A DNA stretch of 64,000 nt from Flavobacterium sp. MC2016-06 (GCF_009711165.2 NZ_WMID02000018.1:1-64000); one strand, 5' to 3'; numbered from the stretch's first letter, positions 55,091 to 64,000 are shown. The notes: generated from the sequence alone by a model not told the origin. A program made the numbers and translations.

Positions 55091-55638
55091 TATATTTCTC
55101 TTTTAATTTCGTCTAAAGTTTTCTCGGTATAAATCAGTTCTTCTATAATTTGCTTGCGCAAATCTTCAATATCATCATAATCAAAATATTTTGCCCAAGA
55201 AGTCAATTGCTGTAAATTTCTAATTTGTTTTAGCTTTTTTGCAGTTTCAAAACTTGTTCTTAAAATTGCTTTTTTATCATATTCTGGATTTTTTTTATGC
55301 TGATAATTGGCAAGATTTTTTTCGTAATCTGCTTTTATATAATATAGTTTTTCATCGGCATTATCAGGATAAAATTCGTTCCAAGCTGCAAAACCAATTT
55401 TTGTCTTCGATTCCGTTTCAGGTTCACGCGCCACCAAACGCCATTTACTGTTAGCTAATCTGCCCCAATGATTCGAAACACGGTACATTCCAGCTTCTGT
55501 ATAATAATAGGCACTTCCTGCTTTGCTTTCAAACTGTTTCTTTAAACCTTCAATTTCATTAGATAGTACTTCATGAAATACACAAAATGTATTTTTAAAG
55601 GAATTTGGATGTGGCTTAAAATTTTTCTGCATGTGCAA
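55090..55638 (-). CDS. Conserved hypothetical protein
   Basis: 182 residues, no signal or membrane helix. Contains EAGMYRVSNHWGRLANSKWRLV and AAWNEFYPDNADEKLYYIKADYE, suggesting a beta-containing N-terminal domain, and a helical C-terminus (TSFETAKKLKQIRNLQQLTSWAKYFDYDDIEDLRKQIIEEL). Unknown function; coupled to the 49-residue gene downstream. Start could also be the Met at position 3. Confidence 0.65.
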   Translation of the reverse strand: MHMQKNFKPHPNSFKNTFCVFHEVLSNEIEGLKKQFESKAGSAYYYTEAGMYRVSNHWGRLANSKWRLVAREPETESKTKIGFAAWNEFYPDNADEKLYYIKADYEKNLANYQHKKNPEYDKKAILRTSFETAKKLKQIRNLQQLTSWAKYFDYDDIEDLRKQIIEELIYTEKTLDEIKREI

Positions 55639-55685
55639 ATATACTGAGATTGTCTCGAACTCCCTAAAACAAACAATATATTGCT

Positions 55686-55693
55686 TAACTTTG
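55686..55693 (+). promoter_or_regulatory. -7 box for the gene at 55721
   Basis: TAACTTTG fits TAnnTTTG, 27 bp before the ATG. Confidence 0.5.
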
Positions 55694-55720
55694 CCCCATT
55701 AATATCTAAAAACAAAAAAC

Positions 55721-55975
55721 ATGTCTAAAGACTTACATGGGAAAATGCTGCAAAAAGGAGTTTTTACAGGCATCATAGAAAAAGATGAAAACAACAATTA
55801 TTTTTGTGGAGTATATCTTTTAGATTATAAAATAGCGAGTACAAACTTTACTGTAGGAGATTGGATTACCATAAAATCTGTAATCGAAAACCCTAGCGAC
55901 ATCAGCTACGACAAATATCCAAAGAAATCTAAAAACTTTGATAAAGCTAATTATAAGCCAGAACAAAAAGACTAA
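55721..55975 (+). CDS. Small conserved protein, unknown
   Basis: 84 residues: KGVFTGIIEKDENNNYFCGVYLLDYKIASTNFTVGDWITIKSVIENPSDISYDKYP, a small beta-barrel-like pattern followed by a Lys-rich tail. No family recognised. A -7 box 27 bp upstream and flanking intergenic regions suggest an independent transcript. Confidence 0.65.
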   Translation: MSKDLHGKMLQKGVFTGIIEKDENNNYFCGVYLLDYKIASTNFTVGDWITIKSVIENPSDISYDKYPKKSKNFDKANYKPEQKD

Positions 55976-56107
55976 AAACTTTTGTTGCAAGTTTAAATTT
56001 TGTTGCAAGTTTCAGATTTTCGACAACTTGAAACTTGAAACCTCAAACTTTTAAACCAAATTACCTGAATATTTTTTCCTTCAAAACTAAAAAGTTAAAA
56101 AAAAGTG

Positions 56108-56115
56108 TACCTTTG
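56108..56115 (+). promoter_or_regulatory. -7 box for the DnaJ-KTSC gene
   Basis: TACCTTTG matches TAnnTTTG. The predicted transcript would have a leader of about 65 nt before 56186. Confidence 0.55.
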
Positions 56116-56185
56116 CAAAAAATTTGTCGATTTGAAGTATAAAATATCCATTTCAAACTAATAGACAATAAGTTACCTTTTATTT

Positions 56186-56626
56186 ATGAAAAAAATAGTT
56201 GAATACCGTAAGTTATTAAATGTAGACAAAACTGCAGAATTAAAAGATCTTAAAACAATTTATCGTAATGCGATGAAAGAATCTCATCCTGATAAATTTC
56301 AAGGTGATGATGCTGGTTTGAAAGCTGCAGAGGAAAAGAGTAAGTCTATCATTGAGGCTTATCACTTTTTGGTAAGTATTAATCCTGAAACGATTAAACT
56401 TAATTTACCAGAATATACTGAGACAATTGCGACTTGTTCTATTACAGATTATAAATTTGTAGAAGGTCGTTTAATTATCGATTTTTCTAACGGAAGTGTT
56501 TACGAATACATTAGTGTTCCTAAAGCAACTTACGTAAAAATGGTAAATGCTGACTCTCCTGGAAGATTTGCAAAAAGACACATTTTGAATTCTTTTACTT
56601 GGAGAAAGAAAACAAATCAAGAATAG
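56186..56626 (+). CDS. J-domain and KTSC-domain protein
   Basis: 146 residues. Residues 1-65 are a J-domain (EYRKLLNVDKTAELKDLKTIYRNAMKESHPDKFQGDD with the HPD motif), so it should stimulate a DnaK-type Hsp70. Residues about 80-140 match the KTSC domain (ITDYKFVEGRLIIDFSNGSVYEYISVPKATYVKMVNADSPGRFAKRHIL), a nucleic-acid-linked fold. Ended by the perfect hairpin at 56647-56678. Confidence 0.9.
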   Translation: MKKIVEYRKLLNVDKTAELKDLKTIYRNAMKESHPDKFQGDDAGLKAAEEKSKSIIEAYHFLVSINPETIKLNLPEYTETIATCSITDYKFVEGRLIIDFSNGSVYEYISVPKATYVKMVNADSPGRFAKRHILNSFTWRKKTNQE

Positions 56627-56646
56627 ATTTTGAAGAAAATAGTATT

Positions 56647-56678
56647 AAAAGCACTCTATCGATAGAGTGCTTTTTTTA
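56647..56678 (+). terminator. Terminator
   Basis: AAAAGCACTCTAT and ATAGAGTGCTTTTTTT, a 13-bp perfect stem followed by a T run. Confidence 0.88.
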
Positions 56679-56843
56679 TGCTTAAAAACCAGAAAATTGT
56701 GCCTTTATAAGAGGAATAAGAAAATAATTAAGAGTTTTAAATTAAATAAAACCGACAAACCTCTTGATTATAGGGCGTTTAAGCATTAAAAAACTATAAC
56801 AAAATTTTAGGTTACAAAATTCTTTAAGTTTTATAATTTTAGA

Positions 56844-56851
56844 TACTTTTG
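56844..56851 (+). promoter_or_regulatory. -7 box for the DUF4369-thioredoxin gene
   Basis: TACTTTTG, 35 bp before the ATG at 56886, fits TAnnTTTG. Confidence 0.5.
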
Positions 56852-56885
56852 TTGCACAAATCAATTAACTAATTAATTTTTTATA

Positions 56886-58052
56886 ATGAAAAAAATACTT
56901 TTTTTACTTACCGCTACTGCAGCGATTGTTTCTTGCAGCAAAGTTAAAGACGGAGAATACCTTATTACAGGTACTGCAACAGGAATTGCAAACGGAAAAA
57001 CTATCATACTACAAGGTCAAGATCCTGCTACAAGAATGACTGTTGCTCTTGATACAGTAAAAGTTGAAAACGGAAAATTTGAAATCAAAGGAAAAGTTAC
57101 AGAACCAGCTTTCCATACTTTAATACTTCAAGATGCTAATGCTCCTATCGCATTCATTTTAGAGACAGGAGAAATCAACATCGCTATTGATAAAGACAGT
57201 ATCCAAAAAACTAAAATTTCTGGAACTTACAACAATGACGAGTATGTAAAATTTAACGAAGATCTTACAAAAACTCAAAAAGGCTTAATTGACTTTCAGA
57301 AAAAAAATACTCAGAAAATGCAGCAAGCTCAACAAGCTAAAGATACAGCAACTATCAACAGTTTGATGAAACAATACATGACTATTCAAACTGAAGTTCA
57401 AGAAAACTCTAAAAAGAAATATTTAGCTTACGCTGAAGAACACCCAAAAGCTTATATCTCTGCTTTAATTATTCAAAGTATGTTGAATGATCCAAGTACT
57501 GATGTTAAAAAAGCTGAGACTTTATTCAACGCTTTAGATGAGTCTTTGAAAAACAGTACTCCTGGAAAAGAAATTAAAACAAAATTAGGTCAAGCAAAAA
57601 TGCCTGCAGTTGGTGCAACAGCTCCTCCAGTTGGCAGTGCTAAATGAAGATCAGATTTTTCAGCTCCTAATCCAGAAGGAAAAGTAGTTTCGCTTAAAGA
57701 AAGCTTAGGCAAAGTAACTATTGTAGATTTTTGGGCCTCATGGTGTGGACCATGCAGAAAAGAAAATCCTAATGTTGTAGCAATTTATAAAGAGCTTCAC
57801 TCAAAAGGATTAAATATTGTTGGTGTTTCTTTAGATAAAGAAGCTGGCGCATGGAAAGAAGCTATCGCAAAAGATGGATTAACTTGGACGCATGTTTCTA
57901 ACTTAAAATTTTGGGAAGAACCAATCGCTGCACAATATCATGTTGAATCGATTCCGGCAACTTTTATTCTTGATGCGTCAGGAAAAGTGGTTGCTCAAGA
58001 CTTAAGAGGTCCTGAATTGAAAGCTAAAATCGTAGAACTGTTATCAAAATAA
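56886..58052 (+). pseudogene. DUF4369-thioredoxin (TlpA-like) lipoprotein gene interrupted by an in-frame TGA
   Basis: The first 253 codons (to 57647) encode a lipoprotein (LLTATAAIVSC) with a DUF4369 domain and a helical linker. The frame then meets TGA at 57645-57647 but continues in the same frame to TAA at 58050-58052 with a complete thioredoxin-like domain (FSAPNPEGKVVSLKES, VDFWASWCGPCRKENPNVVA, SIPATFILDASGKVV). No in-frame ATG lies between the stop and the domain. Normally these are one chain for periplasmic disulphide exchange. Either a nonsense mutation, an assembly error, or natural readthrough. Confidence 0.85.
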
Positions 58053-58072
58053 TCCTACTTTTTGAATAAAAT

Positions 58073-58101
58073 AAAAAAATCTCCCTAGTGGAGATTTTTT
58101 T
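58073..58101 (+). terminator. Terminator after the thioredoxin gene
   Basis: AAAATCTCC and GGAGATTTTTTT form a stem around CTAGT. Confidence 0.8.
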
Positions 58102-58167
58102 ATTTTATTCAATTCCAATGAATTAAAAAATAACTTTAAAATAACTTAAAATTAAGTTCCTTTTTTG

Positions 58168-58198
58168 TTTGCAAATGTAGAAAACCTTCCTATCTTTG
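58168..58198 (+). promoter_or_regulatory. Promoter of tRNA-Tyr
   Basis: TTTG at 58168-58171 and TATCTTTG at 58191-58198 with 19 nt between: the canonical Bacteroidota -33/-7 pair. Confidence 0.8.
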
Positions 58199-58238
58199 CC
58201 ACCGCTTAGAACAACAAAGCGCAACAATAAAAAGCTTC

Positions 58239-58319
58239 GGGGAGATACTCAAGCGGCCAACGAGGGCAGACTGTAAATCTGCTGTGTGAACTTCGCAGGT
58301 TCGAATCCTGCTCTCCCCA
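58239..58319 (+). tRNA. tRNA-Tyr (GTA anticodon)
   Basis: 81 nt, class II with a long variable arm. Acceptor stem GGGGAGA/TCTCCCC plus discriminator A; anticodon GTA in CTGTAAA; T-arm GCAGGTTCGAATCCTGC. CCA is not encoded. A terminator hairpin (AAACCAGTAAATC/GATTTACTGGTTTTTTT) follows at 58388-58421. Confidence 0.95.
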
Positions 58320-58387
58320 CGTAAAGGCTAAAAGCTAGTAAAACTAAGGTTTTGCAAACTTTTCAAAAAGCCACTAAAAACTATCTT

Positions 58388-58421
58388 AAACCAGTAAATC
58401 CAACGATTTACTGGTTTTTTT
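58388..58421 (+). terminator. Terminator of tRNA-Tyr
   Basis: 13-bp stem around CAAC with a run of T. Confidence 0.8.
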
Positions 58422-58467
58422 GCTTTAAGACCTATGCGCATTCTTTTTAAAAGTGCTCGAAGTTGTA

Positions 58468-58490
58468 GGTGCAGAATCGGTGCAGTTTTG
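58468..58490. repeat. Degenerate att-like repeat, copy i
   Basis: GGTGCAGAATCGGTGCAGTTT resembles the start of the longer repeats at 59877 and 61403 (TGGCAGAATCGTAGCACAATG and TGGCAGAATCTTGGCACAGTG). Lies 150 bp after the tRNA. Confidence 0.4.
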
Positions 58491-58675
58491 GGTTGGAGTA
58501 GCTCTCGTAAACGCACCGAAAAGTTAAGGCAGTTAAGGTTAATGGCATGAAAATAGTTAAGAAAAATTGCTGTAAGCGATTGAAATGTGACAGTCAGTTA
58601 ACCAGTTTCTTTATTTGAAAATTATTATTTTCAAATTTCTATAGGTTAAGTATTATTCTCTTTATCTTTAAGAAT

Positions 58676-58969
58676 ATGGAAACGGAAGTTAGAAAAAAAT
58701 ATAGTATAGAATTTAAGATTTCATCCGTCAGTACGATTATAAAATACGGGAGCATCACTCATGCTGCTCAAAAACTTGGCATCAGCAAACATAATCTCTT
58801 CCATTGGAGGAAGCTTCACAAGGATGGAAAACTTATCTTACCAGAGGCATGCTCATCAAATTCAACTAAAGATGAGCTATTGAAATTACGAAAAGAAGTT
58901 AAAAACGTAAAACTAGAACGTGATATCATAAAAAAGGAGCTAAACATCTTCTCCAAGCGCGGCTGTTAA
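58676..58969 (+). CDS. IS3-family transposase OrfA
   Basis: 97 residues: a helix-turn-helix of the Tnp8/InsE type (YSIEFKISSVSTIIKYGSITHAAQKLGISKHNLFHWRKLH) followed by a leucine-zipper helix (DELLKLRKEVKNVKLERDIIKKEL). It binds the element ends. The slippery site at 58930-58936 near its end allows fusion to OrfB. Confidence 0.9.
   Translation: METEVRKKYSIEFKISSVSTIIKYGSITHAAQKLGISKHNLFHWRKLHKDGKLILPEACSSNSTKDELLKLRKEVKNVKLERDIIKKELNIFSKRGC
58930..58936 (+). promoter_or_regulatory. Programmed -1 frameshift site A_AAA_AAG
   Basis: In the OrfA frame the codons are ATA AAA AAG GAG; slipping by -1 puts the ribosome in the frame that stays open from here into OrfB (GGA GCT AAA CAT...). This is the standard IS3 arrangement producing OrfAB transposase. 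Confidence 0.8.
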
Positions 58970-59016
58970 GATATCAATTTATCAAAGAAAATTCTAAGAT
59001 ATTTCCAATTGAGAAG

Positions 59017-59847
59017 ATGTGCCAAGTTTTCCAAATAAACAAAAGCAGTTATTATAGATGGAATAAAAGACTGCCAAACCTAAAAGCAGAACGCAGAGCT
59101 TTTATATGCTCGGAGATTTCAAGAATATTTAATTGGAGTAAATTCAGATATGGAAGCACCAGGGTTACAAAAGAATTAAATACAATTGGTATTAAAATCT
59201 CTCGAGGCTATGTCGGAAGATTAATGCAGCGATTAGAATTACAAAGTATTTCTAAATTGAAATTCAAAAAAACTACAAATTCATTTCATAAATATCCTAT
59301 AGCAGAGAATTTATTAAATCAACATTTTAAAGTCCGTAAAGAAAATGAAGTATGGGTATCTGATATTACTTTTGTCGGAACAGCAAAAGGATGGTTATAT
59401 CTTACTATAGTTATAGATTTATTTGACCGTAAAGTAATCGGCTGGTCACTAAGTGAAACAATGAAGGCAATGGACACTTCGATTGCTGCTTTTAAAAAGG
59501 CATTATTAAATCGTCCTTTAAATAATAGTCAAAGATTAATATTTCATTCAGACAGAGGAGTTCAGTACGCTTGTAAAGCTTTTATCTACATTATAACAAA
59601 AAGCAATCAAATCTCACGAAGTATGAGTAGAAAAGGAAACTGTTATGATAACGCAGTGGCAGAAAGTTTTTTTAAAACATTAAAAACAGAGTTAATTTAT
59701 CAAAATAATTACAAAACCAAACTAAAAGCAAGAAAGTCAATCACAACATATATTGAAAATTTCTACAATACTAAAAGGAGACATTCTGCTATAGGAAATT
59801 TAACTATTGAAGAATTTCAACGTAGAGTTCATATCACTTCAAAATAA
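59017..59847 (+). CDS. IS3-family transposase OrfB (DDE integrase)
   Basis: 276 residues from the ATG at 59017; as part of OrfAB the frame begins near 58936. HTH_21-like N-terminus (RIFNWSKFRYGSTRVTKEL), then an rve/DDE core: WVSDITFVGTAKGWLYLTIVIDLFDRKVIGW (first D), FHSDRGVQYA (second D), GNCYDNAVAESFFKTLKTE (E), and YIENFYNTKRRHSAIG at the end. All catalytic residues are present, so it may be active. Confidence 0.93.
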   Translation: MCQVFQINKSSYYRWNKRLPNLKAERRAFICSEISRIFNWSKFRYGSTRVTKELNTIGIKISRGYVGRLMQRLELQSISKLKFKKTTNSFHKYPIAENLLNQHFKVRKENEVWVSDITFVGTAKGWLYLTIVIDLFDRKVIGWSLSETMKAMDTSIAAFKKALLNRPLNNSQRLIFHSDRGVQYACKAFIYIITKSNQISRSMSRKGNCYDNAVAESFFKTLKTELIYQNNYKTKLKARKSITTYIENFYNTKRRHSAIGNLTIEEFQRRVHITSK

Positions 59848-59876
59848 ATCCCTGTTTACCTTTAGTTTTTTACTTT

Positions 59877-59980
59877 ATGGCAGAATCGTAGCACAATGTA
59901 ATTAGAAACTAAAAAAACCAGCAAAATCAAGATCTAACGAGTTTAAGTTCGAAACTTTTAGAAACTTTATAATTTTCAAA
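59877..59980. repeat. Degenerate long repeat, copy ii
   Basis: About 100 bp, TGGCAGAATCGTAGCACAAT to ...TTCGAAACTTTTAGAAACTTT, recurs at 61403-61503 in the same orientation with roughly three quarters of positions matching by eye. The two copies enclose the YhcG gene. Confidence 0.55.
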
Positions 59981-60002
59981 TTGTGTCCGCAGTGTGGACA
60001 CA
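59980..60002. terminator. Hairpin after yhcG-like gene
   Basis: TTGTGTCC and GGACACAA pair around GCAGTGT, 13 bp beyond the stop of the minus-strand gene. Little T run, so termination is uncertain. Confidence 0.5.
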
Positions 60003-60014
60003 ATGCAATTTAAG

Positions 60015-61037
60015 CTATTCAGAAAGATATTTTCTTTCGATTTTTTCCTTAGCTTCAGTTAATAAGGAGTGGATTTTTTCTTCAAACTGCTTTTTAGGAG
60101 GCAGTTCAGTCCAGTATTCAGCAACTATAATTCCATCTTTGTGCATTTCGAGTAATTCTATTTGTTCTCTGCTGCTTTCTGCACAAAGTATCAATCCAAT
60201 TGGCGTGTTTTCACCATCCTGCTTTTCATATTTATCCAGCCATTTCAGATATAGTTCCATTTGCCCTTTGTGCTTAGCCTGAAACTTCCCTAATTTTAAT
60301 TCAATTGCTACTAATCGTTTTAGTTTGCGATGAAAAAAAAGCAGATCTAAATTAAAGTCTTCACCATCAATGATCATTCTCTTTTGGCGCTCGACAAATG
60401 TAAATCCTTTTCCTAGTTCAAGGATAAATTTCTCCAATTCATCCAATATTGCCTGCTCTAAATCCTTCTCCAAATAAGTATTTCCTAAATTCAAAAAATC
60501 TAATAAATATGGATCTTTAAAGTTATACTGCAAATCATACTTCGAAGAATCAGTTTGTATATTTGCTATTGTTGTACGTTCAAAAGTCTTAGTTGCTATT
60601 TGTTTTCTTAAATCTCTAACGCTCATTAATTGATTACTCACTTGACTTGCATAAAACAATTTGGCTTCTTGACTTTTGATAGGCAGTATCGCTAGAAAGT
60701 GTGACCAACTCAATTGTCGTGACAGTGTCACGACAATTTCCTTATCTGTAAATTGGTCAGCAAACTGCATCATTCTGCGAAGGTTTTTCACTTCAAAATT
60801 TCTACCGTATTTACTTTCCAATTGCACAGACAGTATCTGTACAATTTGTTTACCATATTCCCCACGTTTGTTTTGAAGGATTGTTTCATTAACTCTATAC
60901 CCAATCTGCCAAAAAAGTAATGTTAAGGCAGCATTATTTTGGACAATAACCTGCTGCTGGCTTTGCTCCACAAGTTGAGATAATTCATTAATTAAATCAA
61001 TTTCAATAATTGCTAAATTATTTGTTTTATCTCCCAT
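60015..61037 (-). CDS. YhcG-family PDDEXK nuclease (DUF1016)
   Basis: 340 residues. N-terminal DUF1016 helical domain (NAALTLLFWQIGYRVNETILQNKRGEYGKQIV; LSWSHFLAILPI), then a PDDEXK nuclease domain with VERQKRMIIDGEDFNLDLLFFHRKLKRLVAIELKLGKFQ (the D and ExK catalytic residues in DLLFFHRKLKRLVAIELKLGKF) and GLILCAESS. YhcG-type proteins are often carried on genomic islands and are linked to defence or DNA repair, though their role is not settled. Bounded on both sides by degenerate 100-bp repeats, like a mobile cassette. Confidence 0.88.
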   Translation of the reverse strand: MGDKTNNLAIIEIDLINELSQLVEQSQQQVIVQNNAALTLLFWQIGYRVNETILQNKRGEYGKQIVQILSVQLESKYGRNFEVKNLRRMMQFADQFTDKEIVVTLSRQLSWSHFLAILPIKSQEAKLFYASQVSNQLMSVRDLRKQIATKTFERTTIANIQTDSSKYDLQYNFKDPYLLDFLNLGNTYLEKDLEQAILDELEKFILELGKGFTFVERQKRMIIDGEDFNLDLLFFHRKLKRLVAIELKLGKFQAKHKGQMELYLKWLDKYEKQDGENTPIGLILCAESSREQIELLEMHKDGIIVAEYWTELPPKKQFEEKIHSLLTEAKEKIERKYLSE

Positions 61038-61402
61038 AATCTTATAATTGTTAACAGTATTTCAAAAAATTTAATCTAATAAAAACAAAAATACTAAAAA
61101 GTAAGTAAATGCAAAATATTTATCGAAGTACATTTTACATCGGGAGATGTAATCCTAAAGCGGAGTATAGATAGTGGATCAGCGATACTGTAAACAAATT
61201 AGAATATTAATAACTATAAAAAAACCATCTCAAAAATATTTAAAATTATTCTCTCAACGGTATTGAAAGATTATAGTCCTCTATGGTGTAACCTTTCGAA
61301 ATTATTTTTTATCTCGAAATCCCAATTATTTCAATTACACTTTTCAGAAAAACTAATCAATAGTTTTAATTGAAATTATTATAAATTTCCTTCATGTCAA
61401 CT

Positions 61403-61503
61403 TATGTGGCAGAATCTTGGCACAGTGTGATTTAAGGAATCAATAATCTAGCAAAACCAAGTTCTAAGAAATTTAGGCTCGAAAGGTTTTATGATCAAAT
61501 AAT
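61403..61503. repeat. Degenerate long repeat, copy iii
   Basis: Second long copy of the repeat at 59877-59980. Marks the far side of the YhcG segment. 60 bp further (61560-61583) is a tRNA-like 3' end. Confidence 0.5.
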
Positions 61504-61559
61504 TGTCTATAGCATTTAATTTTTTACAACTAAAAGTTAAGGAATCACATTTGAAATTT

Positions 61560-61583
61560 AATGAAGGTTCGAGTCCTGTTCCC
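61560..61583 (+). other. tRNA 3'-end-like fragment
   Basis: GAAGGTTCGAGTCCTGTTCCCGC resembles a T-arm and acceptor 3' strand, but the T-stem is imperfect (GAAGG against CCTGT) and no matching 5' half is present. It looks like a decayed attachment-site remnant left by an integrative element. It lies inside a 79-codon frame (61503-61742) that I do not accept as a gene. Confidence 0.45.
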
Positions 61584-61760
61584 GCTACAAGTATAAAGCT
61601 TCAGAGAATGTTTTTAAGATCTATTTTACTTGGGAAAGAGGTTTTAGAGGGGATAAAATATTTTGCCTCACCTTCCGATGAATCAGTTAATAACCTTGTA
61701 CAAAAACTTAATCAAGCTACAGATAAACAATATAGAATTTGAGCAATTAATAAATTCTAA

Positions 61761-62020
61761 CAAAAAAAGGGGCAGCCTCTAAGAGCTACAAGAGATTTGG
61801 GCATTTGGCTAAACTTAAAGATAGCTATGTACTTTTAAAATTTACTTCGTCCATTCACTATCGCTCGGGTGTGCATAATGGAAAAAACTCGCATCTTTAA
61901 TTCCAAACCTCTTGTAGCGCCAGGACGTCAGGCTGTGAAAAAACTAAGTTGAAAAAAGAAACTATTCGGATACCACTCGGAGAAAAATTTCATACAGCCG
62001 ATTCTCAGAGGCTCTTTTTG
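61761..62020. repeat. Large imperfect inverted-repeat element
   Basis: Outer arms near 61773-61784 (GCCTCTAAGAG) and 62003-62013 (CTCAGAGGC); inner arms 61785-61800 (GCTACAAGAGATTTGG) and 61903-61918 (CCAAACCTCTTGTAGC) match at 15 of 16. Begins after an A run and ends in a T run, so it could be a folded RNA of about 260 nt or a repeat element. No coding frame. Confidence 0.5.
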
Positions 62021-62235
62021 AGTTTATTCAAAGACTGACGTTAGCGGTAATGGCCATAAAAATGTACATTCATCTGATATCTAATAATCATTTAAATTGT
62101 CATTTTGGCTAAAAAATACTTTAATTTGCCTAATTCGGACAGCAGCAATCTATTGACGCATAACCAAAATTTTTATTATAAAAAATCCATATCGATAACA
62201 AAACGATATTTTACATCCCCCTTTTTTTTCAAAGA

Positions 62236-63393
<1,158 letters not shown>

Positions 63394-63397
63394 TTAA

Positions 63398-63919
63398 TTA
63401 TTGCATAGCCGTTTTTTCAGTCCAAGTAAAATTAGATTGCCTTTTTGCAATCAACCAATGTCCATTTTCGAGAACATATTCATCATGGTAAATTACGCCC
63501 ATTGTCGTTTTCATTCTTTTGTCATTTTCATTTCCGATTAAAGTCACCGTACAATACGAAATCCCAGAAGCTTTATCTCCATTTAAGGTTAAAGTCTGTT
63601 GTCCGTTAGTATGATAAACCACATCAAAAAGGCTTAGAAAACCAGAGAAAGCATCTCCAATTTGTTTTCTTCCAGTGAAAGTAGCTCCTGATTTGCCTCC
63701 ACTTATAGACTCTACTACGGCATTTTCTGTAAAAAGTAATACCTGATTAGATACATCTTTTACATCAGCCAAAACTGAAAAAGTGTCTACTAAATTTTTA
63801 AGAGCAATTCTGTCTTCAATTACTTTTATTCTATTTTCCATTGGTACTTTTTTATTCGTTTGTGCATTGGTTACTGTCGTAAAACCAAGTATTGCCATTA
63901 TTAAAAGTATTTTTTTCAT
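63398..63919 (-). CDS. Secreted NTF2-like (SnoaL) protein
   Basis: 173 residues: signal peptide (KKILLIMAILGFTTVTNAQT), then a cone-like NTF2 fold (VIEDRIALKNLVDTFSVLADVKDVSNQVLLFTENAVVE; FSGFLSLFDVVYHTNGQQTLTLNGDKASGISYCTVTLIG; YVLENGHWLIAKRQSNFTW). This fold hosts isomerases, hydratases and binding proteins. Coupled with the aldo/keto reductase downstream. Confidence 0.87.
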   Translation of the reverse strand: MKKILLIMAILGFTTVTNAQTNKKVPMENRIKVIEDRIALKNLVDTFSVLADVKDVSNQVLLFTENAVVESISGGKSGATFTGRKQIGDAFSGFLSLFDVVYHTNGQQTLTLNGDKASGISYCTVTLIGNENDKRMKTTMGVIYHDEYVLENGHWLIAKRQSNFTWTEKTAMQ

Positions 63920-63929
63920 GTTTGATTTT

Positions 63930-64000
63930 TTATGTATTTAATTTTACCATTCCCAAACGCTTTACCATAACAGGGTCGCGATGGTCAAAAAACAAGCTTT
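63930..64000 (-). CDS. Partial gene at the window edge (C-terminus only)
   Basis: The minus strand reads ...SLFFDHRDPVMVKRLGMVKLNT and stop; the rest lies beyond the window. Composition is normal coding sequence and it precedes the NTF2-like gene by 10 bp, so it likely belongs to the same operon. The product cannot be named. Confidence 0.55.
   Translation of the reverse strand, partial: SLFFDHRDPVMVKRLGMVKLNT

Larger units (their letters stand above)
58595..59862 (+). mobile_element. IS3-family insertion sequence
   Basis: Two overlapping transposase frames (58676-58969 and, by -1 frameshift, to 59847). Candidate terminal inverted repeats are imperfect: 58595-58620 (CAGTTAACCAG..TTGAAA) and the complement of 59837-59862 (AAGGTAAACAG..TTGAAG), 16 of 26 matching. 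Exact ends and target duplication cannot be fixed from the sequence. Sits in the island next to tRNA-Tyr. Confidence 0.75.

Noticed and set aside
57644..57670. Separate thioredoxin gene starting at the ATG overlapping the TGA
   Set aside because: That ATG is in another frame and stops after eight codons.
58328..58516. 62-residue frame after tRNA-Tyr as an integrase remnant
   Set aside because: It overlaps the tRNA terminator and shows no recombinase motif.
61503..61742. 79-residue frame
   Set aside because: It runs through the tRNA-like fragment and part of a repeat; no recognisable protein.

Overview
The window looks like a chromosomal segment of a Flavobacterium-type member of the Bacteroidota. 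This rests on low GC, the absence of Shine-Dalgarno sites, promoter -7 boxes of the form TAnnTTTG, a SusC/SusD utilisation locus with a GH97 enzyme, many lipoproteins, and gaps packed with flavobacterial palindromic repeats. Species and genome position cannot be told from the sequence.

Region by region. 1-5.5 kb is an accessory patch: a 5'-less ORF fused to a repeat, a secreted unknown protein, two near-identical 72-codon genes (with a decayed third copy), each behind a structured leader RNA, a secreted cupin, and a broken ParE-type toxin with its antitoxin. 6-13 kb is a TetR-controlled tripartite RND efflux operon with a multi-copy operator array and a 37-codon ORF resembling the start of the outer-membrane factor gene. 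13-16 kb holds small membrane proteins and a lipoprotein among palindromic repeats. 16-26 kb has a two-domain glycosyltransferase, an MlaEFD-like lipid-transport cluster followed by an AsmA-like protein, a small low-affinity iron permease-like membrane protein and an FAD oxidoreductase. 26-33 kb has a MarR-GNAT fusion, an AraC regulator, a DNA-deoxyinosine glycosylase, a MATE pump with its own MarR repressor (shared palindromic operator) and an outer-membrane protein. 33.6-45.9 kb is a polysaccharide utilisation locus on the minus strand (DUF5004 lipoprotein, DUF4961-like surface protein, SusC, SusD, GH99/71-like enzyme, GH97) with a divergent membrane-anchored regulator. 46.6-55.7 kb holds a fatty-acid hydroxylase, glutamate dehydrogenase with short Cys-rich leader ORFs and an attenuator-like hairpin, an EamA transporter, a 2OG-Fe(II) oxygenase, a MoxR/VWA pair, YchJ and small conserved proteins. 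55.7-58.3 kb holds a DnaJ-KTSC protein, a DUF4369-thioredoxin gene cut by an in-frame TGA, and tRNA-Tyr. 58.3-62.0 kb behaves like a worn island next to that tRNA: a degenerate repeat occurs three times around an IS3 element and a YhcG nuclease. The end holds an aldo/keto reductase, an NTF2-like protein and the tail of one more gene.

The best candidate for an undescribed system is the pair of leader-RNA plus small-protein modules at 2.54-3.01 kb and 3.98-4.47 kb. The two proteins are almost identical, but the RNAs differ greatly in sequence while keeping the same fold: a 9-bp closing stem with compensatory changes, a GAAA-capped hairpin, and an unpaired segment complementary to a direct repeat. 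That repeat lies both at the transcription start and over the start codon. The complementary segment and the repeats differ between copies yet still match within each copy. This suggests a self-recognising RNA with a replaceable recognition segment; its function is unknown.
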